Source: Agathobacter rectalis ATCC 33656 (GTDB taxonomy: Bacteria > Bacillota > Clostridia > Lachnospirales > Lachnospiraceae). From it: DNA of 64,000 nucleotides. How positions within the stretch are numbered: position 1 is the stretch's first letter; every line of letters begins with the position of its first letter. Location of the stretch: NCBI RefSeq assembly GCF_000020605.1, contig NC_012781.1, positions 1,861,501-1,925,500 of the forward strand, read 5' to 3'. This document shows positions 51,258 to 59,515 of this stretch, piece by piece. A program made the position numbers and the translations under genes. The notes beneath the pieces are model-generated. The model was not told the DNA's origin. It was given only the letters and a program-made list of their open reading frames with translations, and made no database searches.

Positions 51258-52415
51258 CTACATTGAATGCTGCGCAAAAGTCACCTCGAAAATCGTTCCC
51301 CCGGTCTTGCCTGATTTAATACAAATACTGCCATCATGTACTCTAACGATTTCACGGACAAGAGCAAGTCCGAGTCCTACGCCACCCAGCTCCCGGCTTC
51401 TGGATTTATCCACACGGAAGAATGGCTCGAACACTCTCTCCCTAAGCTCCTTTGGTATTCCGCTTCCCGTATCTTCTACAGACAGATAAACATGCTTGTT
51501 TCTCTGATATGCGGTTACTGTAACCTGTCCGAGCGGATGATTATATTTGATGGCATTCTCAACCAGATTGTATACAAGCCTGTAAATAAGGATATCACTG
51601 CCTATCATAGTGGCATCCTCACATTTTCCAATCAGCTTTATATTCTTTTCCACGGCAAGAGGCTCAAGGTCTGCCAAAACCTCTTCAACAATAGCATCCA
51701 ATATAATTTTATCATCCCTTCCCACCGACTGAAGCTCACTCATGTCTAGAAGAGTCTTTACCATCCTGTTTAATTTATCATTTTGTTCCGTAACCATTTT
51801 TATGGTCTGCAAAGTGTCTGCATCATTTCCCGGGTGAGAGGCCGAATTATATAAATCAAGCTGTACCTGCATTAGCGCTAATGGAGTTCGCAGCTCATGT
51901 GCTGCATTTGCAGTAAACTGTCTCTGTATCTCAAATGCATCCGACAGACGCTCAAGCATCTTATTATAAGAAATACCCAGCTGGTTCAGTTCCTTAACAT
52001 TGTTTTCCTCTATTCTTGAATCAGACAGATTCTGAGCCTGTACCTCTTCGATTTTATCTGAAAACTCTCTGATTGGTCTGAGTGCATGCCCGCTTATAAA
52101 ATAAGTGACGACACCTCCCAAAAGCGCCAGCAAAACCGTGATTATCAGACTGTTTCTTTTATAGTCGGCCTTATTATTGTACACCTGAACCGAAAATTCA
52201 TCCGCAAACTCATCCCACTTATCGTCCGGTATGCTGATATATATTTCATCTGATTTGTTTCCTTTTTCATCCCCCTGTGACTCTACCGCATCCTGCAGAG
52301 AATCGATGTAATGCACGCCATTTTTATAGACAAACATAGTCAGGCAGCCACATATAATAGCAATACACAATGTAGTAATGCACGTAAGTCTCCACTGTAG
52401 CGACATTCTTTTCAT
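51258..52415 (-). CDS. sensor histidine kinase (OmpR-type two-component system)
   Basis: A 385-residue membrane kinase: helix at about 10-28, extracellular region of about 55 residues, second helix (SLIITVLLALLGGVVTYFIS), HAMP linker, dimerisation domain with phosphoacceptor His in TANAAHELRTPLALM, and an ATPase domain with N-box NLVENAIKYNHP, G1 EDTGSGIPKE, F-box FEPFFRVDKSRS and G2 GGVGLGLALVR. All motifs are intact. Its start overlaps the response regulator stop by four bases. The signal is unknown; the divergent redox operon suggests a thiol, metal or envelope-stress cue. Confidence 0.93.
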   Translation of the reverse strand: MKRMSLQWRLTCITTLCIAIICGCLTMFVYKNGVHYIDSLQDAVESQGDEKGNKSDEIYISIPDDKWDEFADEFSVQVYNNKADYKRNSLIITVLLALLGGVVTYFISGHALRPIREFSDKIEEVQAQNLSDSRIEENNVKELNQLGISYNKMLERLSDAFEIQRQFTANAAHELRTPLALMQVQLDLYNSASHPGNDADTLQTIKMVTEQNDKLNRMVKTLLDMSELQSVGRDDKIILDAIVEEVLADLEPLAVEKNIKLIGKCEDATMIGSDILIYRLVYNLVENAIKYNHPLGQVTVTAYQRNKHVYLSVEDTGSGIPKELRERVFEPFFRVDKSRSRELGGVGLGLALVREIVRVHDGSICIKSGKTGGTIFEVTFAQHSM

Positions 52416-53092
52416 CTGTCAGACTCCTCCCGTATTTTATAGCCTTCACCTACCTTGTTCAAAATGGGATCATATCCCAGCTCCGCCTTAAGCTTTTTTC
52501 TAAGTGAAGACATATGTACCCTGATTGCTCCGCTAAAGCTGTCTGCCGTGGCATCCCACACATGCTCTATCAGCTCCTCCTGGCTCACCGGTCTGCCTAT
52601 ATTGATAAGTAAATATTCCAAAATACCATTCTCTTTTCTTGTCAGTGGGACCGGCTCTCCCTTTGCATATGCCTCACGCTTAATCGTATCAAACTTTATT
52701 TCTCCGCATTTAAGACATATATCATTCTGTACAAATTTCCTTCTTGTCAAACTTCTGATACGTGCCTCAAGCTCCTGCAGATGGAATGGTTTTTCCATGT
52801 AATCATTTGCTCCTGCATCCAGTCCCTCTACCTTATCAGCAATCTGACCTCTTGCAGATAATATCAAAACCTTAGTTTCATCATTGTATTTTCTAAGCTC
52901 CTTAAGAAGCTCCATGCCATCCATCCCCGGCAGATTCAAATCCAAAACTATCAGATCATAATTCTCCGACAGTATACATTCAAGAGCCTCTTTCCCATCA
53001 TAACAGGTATCCACCTCATAACCGGCAGCATACAGACTCTTTGCAACCATATCACATATTTGTTTCTCATCCTCAACAATTAATAATCTCAA
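52412..53092 (-). CDS. OmpR-family response regulator
   Basis: A 226-residue regulator with an N-terminal receiver (IVEDEKQICDMV, phosphoacceptor Asp in LIVLDLNLPGMDG, Lys in YMEKPF) and a C-terminal winged helix (LTRKENGILEYLLINIGRPVS, then IRVHMSSLRKKL). The start is TTG at 53092, six bases after AGGAG; the frame runs upstream without a ribosome site. It is paired with the downstream kinase and divergent from the CXXC-polyferredoxin-TlpA operon, which is its likely target. Confidence 0.93.
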   Translation of the reverse strand: MRLLIVEDEKQICDMVAKSLYAAGYEVDTCYDGKEALECILSENYDLIVLDLNLPGMDGMELLKELRKYNDETKVLILSARGQIADKVEGLDAGANDYMEKPFHLQELEARIRSLTRRKFVQNDICLKCGEIKFDTIKREAYAKGEPVPLTRKENGILEYLLINIGRPVSQEELIEHVWDATADSFSGAIRVHMSSLRKKLKAELGYDPILNKVGEGYKIREESDR

Positions 53093-53131
53093 AATGTTCT
53101 CCTGCTTCTTAACAATAATTTTACAACCTAT

Positions 53132-53160
53132 ATTGTATAATACCAAAGTCAGCTGGTCAA
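53132..53160 (-). promoter_or_regulatory. divergent promoter of the two-component operon
   Basis: Minus strand TTGACC (53155-53160), 17-bp spacer, TACAAT (53132-53137). On the plus strand TATAAT (53136-53141) overlaps it and probably serves the redox operon, with a weak -35, so the two promoters compete for the same DNA. Confidence 0.65.
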
Positions 53161-53186
53161 CAATACAACAAAAAAGGAGCAACATT

Positions 53187-53330
53187 ATGTTGAAATACCA
53201 AAAAACATGTCAAATCATTCTGCTTATCCTTGGTGTATCCATGGTAAGCTATGGTGCAGTCAGAGGTGAGGCAGCTACCGTGCTTGGTAAAGCAATAAAA
53301 CTATGTCTGGAGTGTGTCGGAATTGGATAA
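53187..53330 (+). CDS. CD1871A-type CXXC-motif small membrane protein
   Basis: A 47-residue protein with one hydrophobic helix (IILLILGVSMVSYGAV) and a C-terminal ICLECIGIG-like tail, here LCLECVGIG, giving the CxxC of the small family annotated CD1871A. These proteins are encoded beside polyferredoxins and thioredoxin-like proteins in Clostridia. A role as a membrane thiol carrier is inferred. AAAGGAG is seven bases before ATG. Its 3' end overlaps the next gene by 17 bases. Confidence 0.85.
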   Translation: MLKYQKTCQIILLILGVSMVSYGAVRGEAATVLGKAIKLCLECVGIG

Positions 53331-54210
53331 GAAAAAGAAATTACTATCAAAAAAGCTGGCAAAAATACGTGGATGGATACAGGCCGCAGCAACGCTGCTG
53401 ACCAATATTCATATTCCGAATTTATTTAAGGGTAAAATATATCAGGGCAATGCAAAAACAGTATGCGTACCCGGATTAAACTGCTACTCCTGCCCTGCCG
53501 CGACAGGAGCCTGTCCAATAGGGGCATTTCAGGCAGTCGTCGGATCATCAAGATTTAAGTTTTCATACTACATAACCGGATTTTTTATTTTACTCGGTGT
53601 AACTCTCGGCAGATTTATATGTGGTTTTTTGTGCCCATTTGGATGGTTTCAGGATTTACTTCACAAAATACCCGGAAAGAAATTATCCACAGCCAAACTA
53701 AAGCCTCTTAGGTACCTAAAATATGTAATTCTTATTGTTTTCGTTATACTTCTTCCGATGCTTGTAACGAACTCTATAGGAATGGGAGACCCGTTCTTCT
53801 GCAAATATATCTGTCCTCAGGGTGTTTTAGAGGGTGCTATACCGTTATCTATTGGAAACGCTGCTATCCGTTCTGCGCTGGGAAAGCTTTTTTCTTTCAA
53901 GTGTATGATTTTAATTGCAGTGATTGTACTAAGTATCCTATTTTACAGGCCCTTCTGTAAATGGATTTGTCCGCTTGGAGCAATCTACTCGTTATTTAAT
54001 AAGGTCAGCCTGCTCAAAATCACCGTTGATAGCAGCAAATGTGTCGGATGCGGTCAATGCTCAAAGGCCTGTAAGATGGATGTGGATGTGTGTAAGACAC
54101 CGGATCACCCCGAGTGCATACGCTGCGGTGCCTGCATAAAGGCCTGTCCGAAGGACGCCATCTGCTACCGGTTTATGGGAAAATCATGTCAAAAAAATGA
54201 CAACAGATAA
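53314..54210 (+). CDS. NapH/CcdA-like membrane polyferredoxin (4Fe-4S)
   Basis: A 298-residue membrane protein with about four to five helices and several Cys clusters: CYSCPAATGACPIGAF, CGFLCPFGWFQDLL and CKYICPQGVLEGA in the membrane part, CKWICPLGAIYSLF, then two classical ferredoxin motifs (CVGCGQCSKACKMDVDVC and CIRCGACIKACPKDAI) binding two [4Fe-4S] clusters on the cytoplasmic side. It is built to carry electrons across or along the membrane, as NapH/RsxB-type proteins do. The start is GTG at 53314 (or TTG at 53323). It probably supplies reducing power to the extracellular TlpA-like thioredoxin encoded next. Confidence 0.88.
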   Translation: MSELDKKKKLLSKKLAKIRGWIQAAATLLTNIHIPNLFKGKIYQGNAKTVCVPGLNCYSCPAATGACPIGAFQAVVGSSRFKFSYYITGFFILLGVTLGRFICGFLCPFGWFQDLLHKIPGKKLSTAKLKPLRYLKYVILIVFVILLPMLVTNSIGMGDPFFCKYICPQGVLEGAIPLSIGNAAIRSALGKLFSFKCMILIAVIVLSILFYRPFCKWICPLGAIYSLFNKVSLLKITVDSSKCVGCGQCSKACKMDVDVCKTPDHPECIRCGACIKACPKDAICYRFMGKSCQKNDNR

Positions 54211-54252
54211 CTATTAAACATTTTACTATTATTTTTAAAGGAGAAATTACTC

Positions 54253-55155
54253 ATGAAAAACAAATTATCATTTATTTCTATTTTTACACTCTGCATAGCA
54301 TTATCACTTACAGCATGCGGTGGAAAGCAATCTTCCAACACAAATTCTAAGAACACTCAGACTGAAGCCGGCTCAGAAGCATCCGGCAAATCAGATTCCA
54401 AGCTTGATGATTTATATCAGCAGGAAAATCAGCTTTTTGCAGATCACGCTGATGCGTGGAACAAGGCATTTGGCATGATGAACAAAAGTGACGCCGATCC
54501 AAACGGAAATTATGCTGATTATCTTGCCGGTACCGTAGAATCAAACAAGGATTCATTCACAGACGATGAGCTTAAAACACTTAATGAGGATATTGAAACC
54601 ATACGAAAAATCGAGGAACAGATAGCAGAGCTTGAAAACAAAAATAAATCATCAGACGATAACAAGAAGGACAGCTCTAAAGCCTCATCTGTATTCAGTG
54701 ATTTTTCCGGTGAGGATTTTGATGGCAATAAGGTTGATGACAGCCTGTTTTCCGGTAATGCAGTAACAGTCGTCAATTTCTGGTTTACCGGCTGCAAACC
54801 ATGTGTCGCTGAGTTATCCAAGCTTAACGAATTAAATGATGCTATCAAATCAATGGGCGGAGAAGTTGTTGGCATCAACACTGAGACCTTCGATGGCAAT
54901 AAAACAGCTATCAAAGAGGCTGCCTCTGTTCTTGAAAGCCAGGGTGTCAAATATCGTAATCTGTCAATTGACTCCTCTAGCGCTGCCGGTAAATATGCCT
55001 CAGAAATCATGGCGTTTCCAACAACTATACTTGTTGACAGAAATGGCAATATTGTAGGCGAACCAATGCTCGGCGGAATCGATAACCAGGACAACTATGA
55101 TGCCCTTATGAAGCAGATTCAGTCTGTAATTGATGCAGACAGCACAAATAAATAG
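54253..55155 (+). CDS. TlpA/ResA-like thioredoxin lipoprotein
   Basis: A 300-residue lipoprotein: signal with lipobox LSLTACGG, an approximately 130-residue charged helical region (SKLDDLYQQENQLFADHADA ... EEQIAELENKNKS) and a C-terminal thioredoxin-like domain (SDFSGEDFDGNKVDDSLF, VVNFWFTGCKPCVAELSKL, FPTTILVDRNG). The active site is G-C-K-P-C, with Thr-Gly in place of the usual Trp. TlpA-like proteins reduce extracytoplasmic disulphides, for example in cytochrome maturation or protein repair. The operon with a CXXC protein and polyferredoxin suggests electrons are passed to it through the membrane. AGGAG precedes ATG. Confidence 0.9.
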   Translation: MKNKLSFISIFTLCIALSLTACGGKQSSNTNSKNTQTEAGSEASGKSDSKLDDLYQQENQLFADHADAWNKAFGMMNKSDADPNGNYADYLAGTVESNKDSFTDDELKTLNEDIETIRKIEEQIAELENKNKSSDDNKKDSSKASSVFSDFSGEDFDGNKVDDSLFSGNAVTVVNFWFTGCKPCVAELSKLNELNDAIKSMGGEVVGINTETFDGNKTAIKEAASVLESQGVKYRNLSIDSSSAAGKYASEIMAFPTTILVDRNGNIVGEPMLGGIDNQDNYDALMKQIQSVIDADSTNK

Positions 55156-55168
55156 TGGTCTACATATA

Positions 55169-55206
55169 AAAAAGCTCCTGTGCATTGCACAGAGAGCTTT
55201 TTAGTC
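55169..55206. terminator. bidirectional terminator, left copy of a 38-bp repeat
   Basis: AAAAAGCTC pairs with GAGCTTTTT, with an inner TGTGC/GCACA stem. It can end both the redox operon and the AraC gene on the other strand. It is identical to 61593-61630 at 37 of 38 positions and in the same orientation. Confidence 0.88.
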
Positions 55207-55993
55207 AAATTTGTAATTTATTTCTATACTCGCTTGGTGTCAATCTATATTTTTCTTTAAAAACACGATTAAAGGTTCTAAGACTTCCAAAACCACTGTC
55301 CATCGAGATTTCTGTCAGGGTATCATCTGTAGTTTCAATTCTCTGACAGGCATACCCCAGACGCGCCTCATTCACATATTGATTAAAACTGCTGTGAAAT
55401 GTCTTTGAAAACAATCTGGATAATGAAAATTTGCTCACGCCAAGGTCATGTGCCATTCCATCAAGTGATATACTCTTATTAAAATTGGCAGAAATATATG
55501 ATACGGTACGATATATTATATCATCGCTGCCAATTTTGCTCTTTTCCACCAATTTCATCATCGGAATACATCTTGCTAGTATAATCTGCAAATAAGCTTG
55601 AACAACCCATATATCATTCTGCCCGGTATCTATTATGGATTCCACTGCTCTGTACACTTCATCCGGAATAACATCACTTTTTACAACAGGATATTGTGGA
55701 GCATTATTCCTCAGTACATTTTCAAATCTACCAAAAATCATTTGTGGAGCATTAATAAAAACCGCCTCATTGACTTCTGATGAAAACACCTGATAATGAT
55801 GTATAACATCAGGAAATACTACTCCTATATCACCTGTTTCCATGTGATACAGCTCCTGTCCTACACCAAGCTCTAATGTTCCTTTCGTAACGCATACAAT
55901 TTCCATTGCATTATGCAGATGTGGTGGCTGGTGCCGTGGCTTCCGCTTTACTGCAATAATCTCTTCATTTGTGTTTTCATACGTTAAATGCAC
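55205..55993 (-). CDS. AraC-family regulator with cupin domain
   Basis: A 262-residue regulator: N-terminal cupin (HQPPHLHNAMEIVCVTKGTL, METGDIGVVFPDVIHHY) and C-terminal double helix-turn-helix (KSISLDGMAHDLGVSKFSLS, TEISMDSGFGSLRTFNRVFK, LTPSEYRNKL). It starts at GTG (55993) with only a weak AGAGA upstream, 30 bases after the GPH symporter gene, so it is probably translated from the symporter transcript. It may sense the imported sugar or a metabolite. Its stop lies at the edge of the 38-bp terminator repeat. Confidence 0.86.
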   Translation of the reverse strand: MHLTYENTNEEIIAVKRKPRHQPPHLHNAMEIVCVTKGTLELGVGQELYHMETGDIGVVFPDVIHHYQVFSSEVNEAVFINAPQMIFGRFENVLRNNAPQYPVVKSDVIPDEVYRAVESIIDTGQNDIWVVQAYLQIILARCIPMMKLVEKSKIGSDDIIYRTVSYISANFNKSISLDGMAHDLGVSKFSLSRLFSKTFHSSFNQYVNEARLGYACQRIETTDDTLTEISMDSGFGSLRTFNRVFKEKYRLTPSEYRNKLQI

Positions 55994-56023
55994 TCAGATC
56001 ATCTCTCCCATATTATACGATAA

Positions 56024-57388
56024 TTATTCAATTCCTTTTTCTCTTCTAAGCTTTTCATTTGCAGCTTCTACATTCATCTTTGAAAGAAGAATTGTAATAA
56101 GAATCTCAAATACAAATGGTAACCATAAATACATTACCTGAAGCATAGTAATTGCAGATGCCGGCTGAGTCGCATTTGTACCTACATAACCACTGATTTC
56201 AAGCAGCCATCCTACAATAGCTGTTCCAATTCCACCACCAATTTTGATTCCAAGTGATGTGCATGAATACATAGTTCCATCTACTCTCTTTCCCTGAGTC
56301 AGGTAAGTATACTCAGAGCACTCGACAATTACTGCATTCATGTCTCCCTGCCAAGGTCCCTGTCCTAATGCTGCAACTGCAGTAAACAGCATCATCAGTG
56401 GAACGCTTCCCATGTATCCTGCTACAATCACAAGTGCTCTTGCTATCGTAGCCAGAATATATCCACGTTTATTAAGCTTATACATTCCTTTCCACTTTCC
56501 GACAAGAGTTGGTGTGAAAATAAGTGCTATTATAAGAGGAATATTTACAGCCCACGCAAATACACCAAACAGATTTTTATTCTTAAGAACCCATGTACAA
56601 TAATAAATACCTGCACCAATCATAGCACTGTATAACTGCTGCAAAATATAAGTTCCACAAATCATCATATAGTACTTATTTTTAACAAGCAGCTTAAATG
56701 CCTGAACAAGACCATACTTCTTTTCTTCATCGTTCTCTATTCCGGAGTTAAGCTCCTCTTCCGGAAGCTCCTTAACCGACAATCCTGAAATCGTATTTAC
56801 TACAAGGCCTATCAAAGCATAAATAATAGCTACGAATCTCCATGCAGCAGCACCTCCACCGCATACATCAACAAATGCAACTGTTATAGACTGAATTATA
56901 AGACTAGTTGAAAAGGCAAAAATAAAACGGTAAGAGCCCATCTGTACACGCTCTTTGCTGTTCTTTGTTACCAGTGAAGTAAGTGCAGAATATGCAATAT
57001 TATTTGCTGTATAAAATACACCATTCAATAATGTATATGCTATAAAGAACCATGCATACTGAGCAGTCCTGCCCCAGCTTGTAGGAATTGCAAAAACTGC
57101 TACAAGTGTCAAAGCACAACCTATATAGCCATAAATCATCCATGGCCTTGCTTTTCCAAGCTTTGTATGTGTTTTATCAATAAGTGACCCAAAGAAAACA
57201 TCTGTAAAACCATCAAATAATTTAGATGCTGCGATTAATGTTCCAACGATTCCTGATGCAAGTCCTATAGTATCTGTAAGATATACCATAACAAAGGATG
57301 TCAGGAATGCATATACTACATTTCCTGCAATATCACCGGAACCATAACCAATTTTGTTGTACCACTTTAAGTACGTCTTTTCTTCCAT
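56024..57388 (-). CDS. GPH-family sugar:cation symporter (lactose cassette)
   Basis: A 454-residue, 12-helix GPH carrier, clearly paralogous to the one at 47.4-48.8 kb. The signature FDGFTDVFFGSLIDKTHTKLGKARPW carries the cation-site Asp residues. Given the neighbouring heterodimeric beta-galactosidase and AraC genes, lactose or another beta-galactoside is the likely substrate. GGAGG lies about seven bases before ATG. The promoter (TTGCAC at 57449-57454, GCTATA complement at 57427-57432) is preceded by a copy of the shared 16-bp motif. Confidence 0.9.
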   Translation of the reverse strand: MEEKTYLKWYNKIGYGSGDIAGNVVYAFLTSFVMVYLTDTIGLASGIVGTLIAASKLFDGFTDVFFGSLIDKTHTKLGKARPWMIYGYIGCALTLVAVFAIPTSWGRTAQYAWFFIAYTLLNGVFYTANNIAYSALTSLVTKNSKERVQMGSYRFIFAFSTSLIIQSITVAFVDVCGGGAAAWRFVAIIYALIGLVVNTISGLSVKELPEEELNSGIENDEEKKYGLVQAFKLLVKNKYYMMICGTYILQQLYSAMIGAGIYYCTWVLKNKNLFGVFAWAVNIPLIIALIFTPTLVGKWKGMYKLNKRGYILATIARALVIVAGYMGSVPLMMLFTAVAALGQGPWQGDMNAVIVECSEYTYLTQGKRVDGTMYSCTSLGIKIGGGIGTAIVGWLLEISGYVGTNATQPASAITMLQVMYLWLPFVFEILITILLSKMNVEAANEKLRREKGIE

Positions 57389-57426
57389 AAGAAACCTCCA
57401 ATTTTCAACTTATTTTTTCTCTAACA

Positions 57427-57500
57427 GCTATACCAATTTTAAATACTTGTGCAATTTTTGTCTATAAACATAATAGGCTGTAATATGCACAAAATGATAC
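57427..57500 (-). promoter_or_regulatory. GPH symporter promoter and upstream AraC-type box
   Basis: Minus strand TTGCAC (57449-57454), 16-bp spacer, TATAGC (57427-57432). The motif ATGCACAAAATGATAC (57485-57500) begins about 31 bp upstream of the -35; related copies are at 57611-57626 and 61514-61529. Confidence 0.6.
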
Positions 57501-57600
57501 TTTTCAAACACTACAGTTTCACAGCTATTTGACTCAATTCCATTTGAAACGTAATCAATACACAATATCATGCTCTAAACATTTTGTCCATAAATATAAA

Positions 57601-57629
57601 TAGACAAAACATGCATAAAATGCTACAAT
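57601..57629 (+). promoter_or_regulatory. promoter of the lactose-cassette AraC gene, overlapped by a motif copy
   Basis: TAGACA (57601-57606), 17-bp spacer, TACAAT (57624-57629). ATGCATAAAATGCTAC (57611-57626) covers the spacer and part of the -10, a position suited to autorepression. Confidence 0.6.
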
Positions 57630-57646
57630 ACAAGCGGAGGTGTATA

Positions 57647-58504
57647 ATGTATATTAACACGGGATATTTGAATCATTCACATAAAGATTTTAAAGATAAA
57701 AGCCGCCCTCTGATTGTAGGAAGCTGCGGAACCTATCGCCTGTCACAGCATCCTAAGATGCCTACATACAGGCCCAGAGGAAGACTGGATTACCAGATTA
57801 TATACATATCATCCGGTCTTGTTCATTTCCACTTTGACAATCCTGAAAATGAGACAATCATTCCAGCAGGACATATAGTGTTATTTCGCCCAAAAGAGCT
57901 TCAAAAATATGAATTTTATGGTAAGGATAAGACTCAGATATATTGGCTTCACTTTACCGGAAGCGACGTAAAAAACACTTTAAGAAAATACGGATTTACA
58001 GACAATAAAAGAGTCTTTAATGTTGGAACATCTCTTGAATATGAACAGGTTTTCAAAAGGATTATTACAGAGCTTCAAAGATGTCAGGACAATTATGAGG
58101 AAATGCTCATGCTTTTGCTACGACACCTTTTGATTATATTTAACCGTAAAATAACAACTGAGCATGTAATCAGAAATGAATTCCTTGACAGCCAGATGGA
58201 TACAGCAATTACATATTTCAATACAAACTACAACCGCTCTATTAACGTGGAGGAATATGCTTCATCAATTGGTATGAGCATAAGCTGGTTTATCAGGAGC
58301 TTTCGGAAATATACCGGTAATACACCAGTACAATTTCTCACAGCACTAAGGATGACAAACGCACAGGTGCTGCTTGAAACGACATCCTACTCTATAAACG
58401 AGATTGCAGGCATTGTCGGATACAATAATCCACTATACTTCAGTCGATTATTCCATAAACAAAAAGGCTGTTCTCCTTCTGAATACAGAGCCAGAAATAC
58501 ATAA
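57647..58504 (+). CDS. AraC-family regulator of the lactose cassette
   Basis: A 285-residue AraC protein. The N-terminal sugar-binding region (RPRGRLDYQIIYISSGLVHF, IIPAGHIVLFRPKELQKYEF, YWLHFTGSDV) is followed by two helix-turn-helix units (SINVEEYASSIGMSISWFIR, then SINEIAGIVGYNNPLYFSRL and CSPSEYR). ATG at 57647 follows GGAGG; the frame is open to 57584. It is divergent from the GPH symporter, and motif copies near its promoter, the symporter promoter and the lacL promoter make it the best candidate regulator of the cassette. Confidence 0.88.
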   Translation: MYINTGYLNHSHKDFKDKSRPLIVGSCGTYRLSQHPKMPTYRPRGRLDYQIIYISSGLVHFHFDNPENETIIPAGHIVLFRPKELQKYEFYGKDKTQIYWLHFTGSDVKNTLRKYGFTDNKRVFNVGTSLEYEQVFKRIITELQRCQDNYEEMLMLLLRHLLIIFNRKITTEHVIRNEFLDSQMDTAITYFNTNYNRSINVEEYASSIGMSISWFIRSFRKYTGNTPVQFLTALRMTNAQVLLETTSYSINEIAGIVGYNNPLYFSRLFHKQKGCSPSEYRARNT

Positions 58505-58567
58505 TAAAAAGACAAAAGCAATATTATAATGCCAATTTTTTCCTATACTTATCTTTTTAATGAATGA

Positions 58568-59515
58568 CTAACAGATTGTAAAAGAATAATCCTTATCAGT
58601 CTCCGCACTGATACGATAATCCTCTTCCACATCAGTTCCCCAGCTGTCGATACCTCCAACACCTCTTACTGCGCCATATATGCATAAAACAGTTCTTCTT
58701 GCCGGTGGCAGTTCTTCATGGTGAAGAGCGTTTTCAATCTCAGATGCGGTATAAGGCAGACAAGAAAATGCAAATTTTTCATCATTCTTTTCAATGCGCA
58801 GTGTCTGTGACGAGCTATCTGTCCTGCTGTTATCAAGAGCCGTATGTCTTGTAATTTCAAGCCACTCTGTATCCATTCTCATACCACATTCCTGCGGAAC
58901 AAGATATTGTGTAAGACTCAGATCACCTATCTCATAGACGCCTTCTTGTGCACCTGCTTTTCTGTCAGGATATGTTTCCCCGGAGAGTCCCTTATATAAA
59001 TATTTGTCAGCCAATGTTGGCATAATAAATCTCATTCCAAATACAGGAAATTCAGGGAGCCCCTGTACTCCATTATAATGTACATCCACGCGAATCTTTC
59101 CGGACGCATCAACGCTATAGCTCACAAGAACAGTTGTCGCCGGAGTTGTTATGGTCTCGTATGTATATTTTACAATAATTTCATCAGCATAAACATCACC
59201 GCCATAGCTGTTATTATCAGGTGCATATGGGTTTTGCTCCTTGCCATCCATGATCACCTGTATTCCCTTACAGTCAATAAACATATCTGCCGAAAGCCAG
59301 CTTCCGCTTTTAATATGGAACTTGCTTCCCCTGTCATTATCTGTCAACGCTCTCCAGAAAGTAGGCTTTGGGCAACGATACAGCCACTCATATCCATTTT
59401 TAACGATAGATTCCAGTCCCCCCTGTGCATAAGAGAAAATATAATCAAAGCCTTCACCATGTACACCTAATGTATAGTCACCATAGACCACTCTTAATTT
59501 ATCTGTATAAGCCAT
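58568..59515 (-). CDS. lacM: beta-galactosidase small subunit
   Basis: A 315-residue protein equal to the C-terminal beta-sandwich domain of long GH2 beta-galactosidases (Bgal_small_N): FDYIFSYAQGGLESIVKNG, PTFWRALTDNDRG and the C-terminal GVGGIDSWGTDVEEDYRI. In Lactobacillus and Leuconostoc the enzyme is split into LacL and LacM, which form a heterodimer; the arrangement here is the same. The start overlaps the lacL stop by 17 bases, so the two are translationally coupled. GTGAGG is seven bases before ATG. Confidence 0.93.
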   Translation of the reverse strand: MAYTDKLRVVYGDYTLGVHGEGFDYIFSYAQGGLESIVKNGYEWLYRCPKPTFWRALTDNDRGSKFHIKSGSWLSADMFIDCKGIQVIMDGKEQNPYAPDNNSYGGDVYADEIIVKYTYETITTPATTVLVSYSVDASGKIRVDVHYNGVQGLPEFPVFGMRFIMPTLADKYLYKGLSGETYPDRKAGAQEGVYEIGDLSLTQYLVPQECGMRMDTEWLEITRHTALDNSRTDSSSQTLRIEKNDEKFAFSCLPYTASEIENALHHEELPPARRTVLCIYGAVRGVGGIDSWGTDVEEDYRISAETDKDYSFTIC

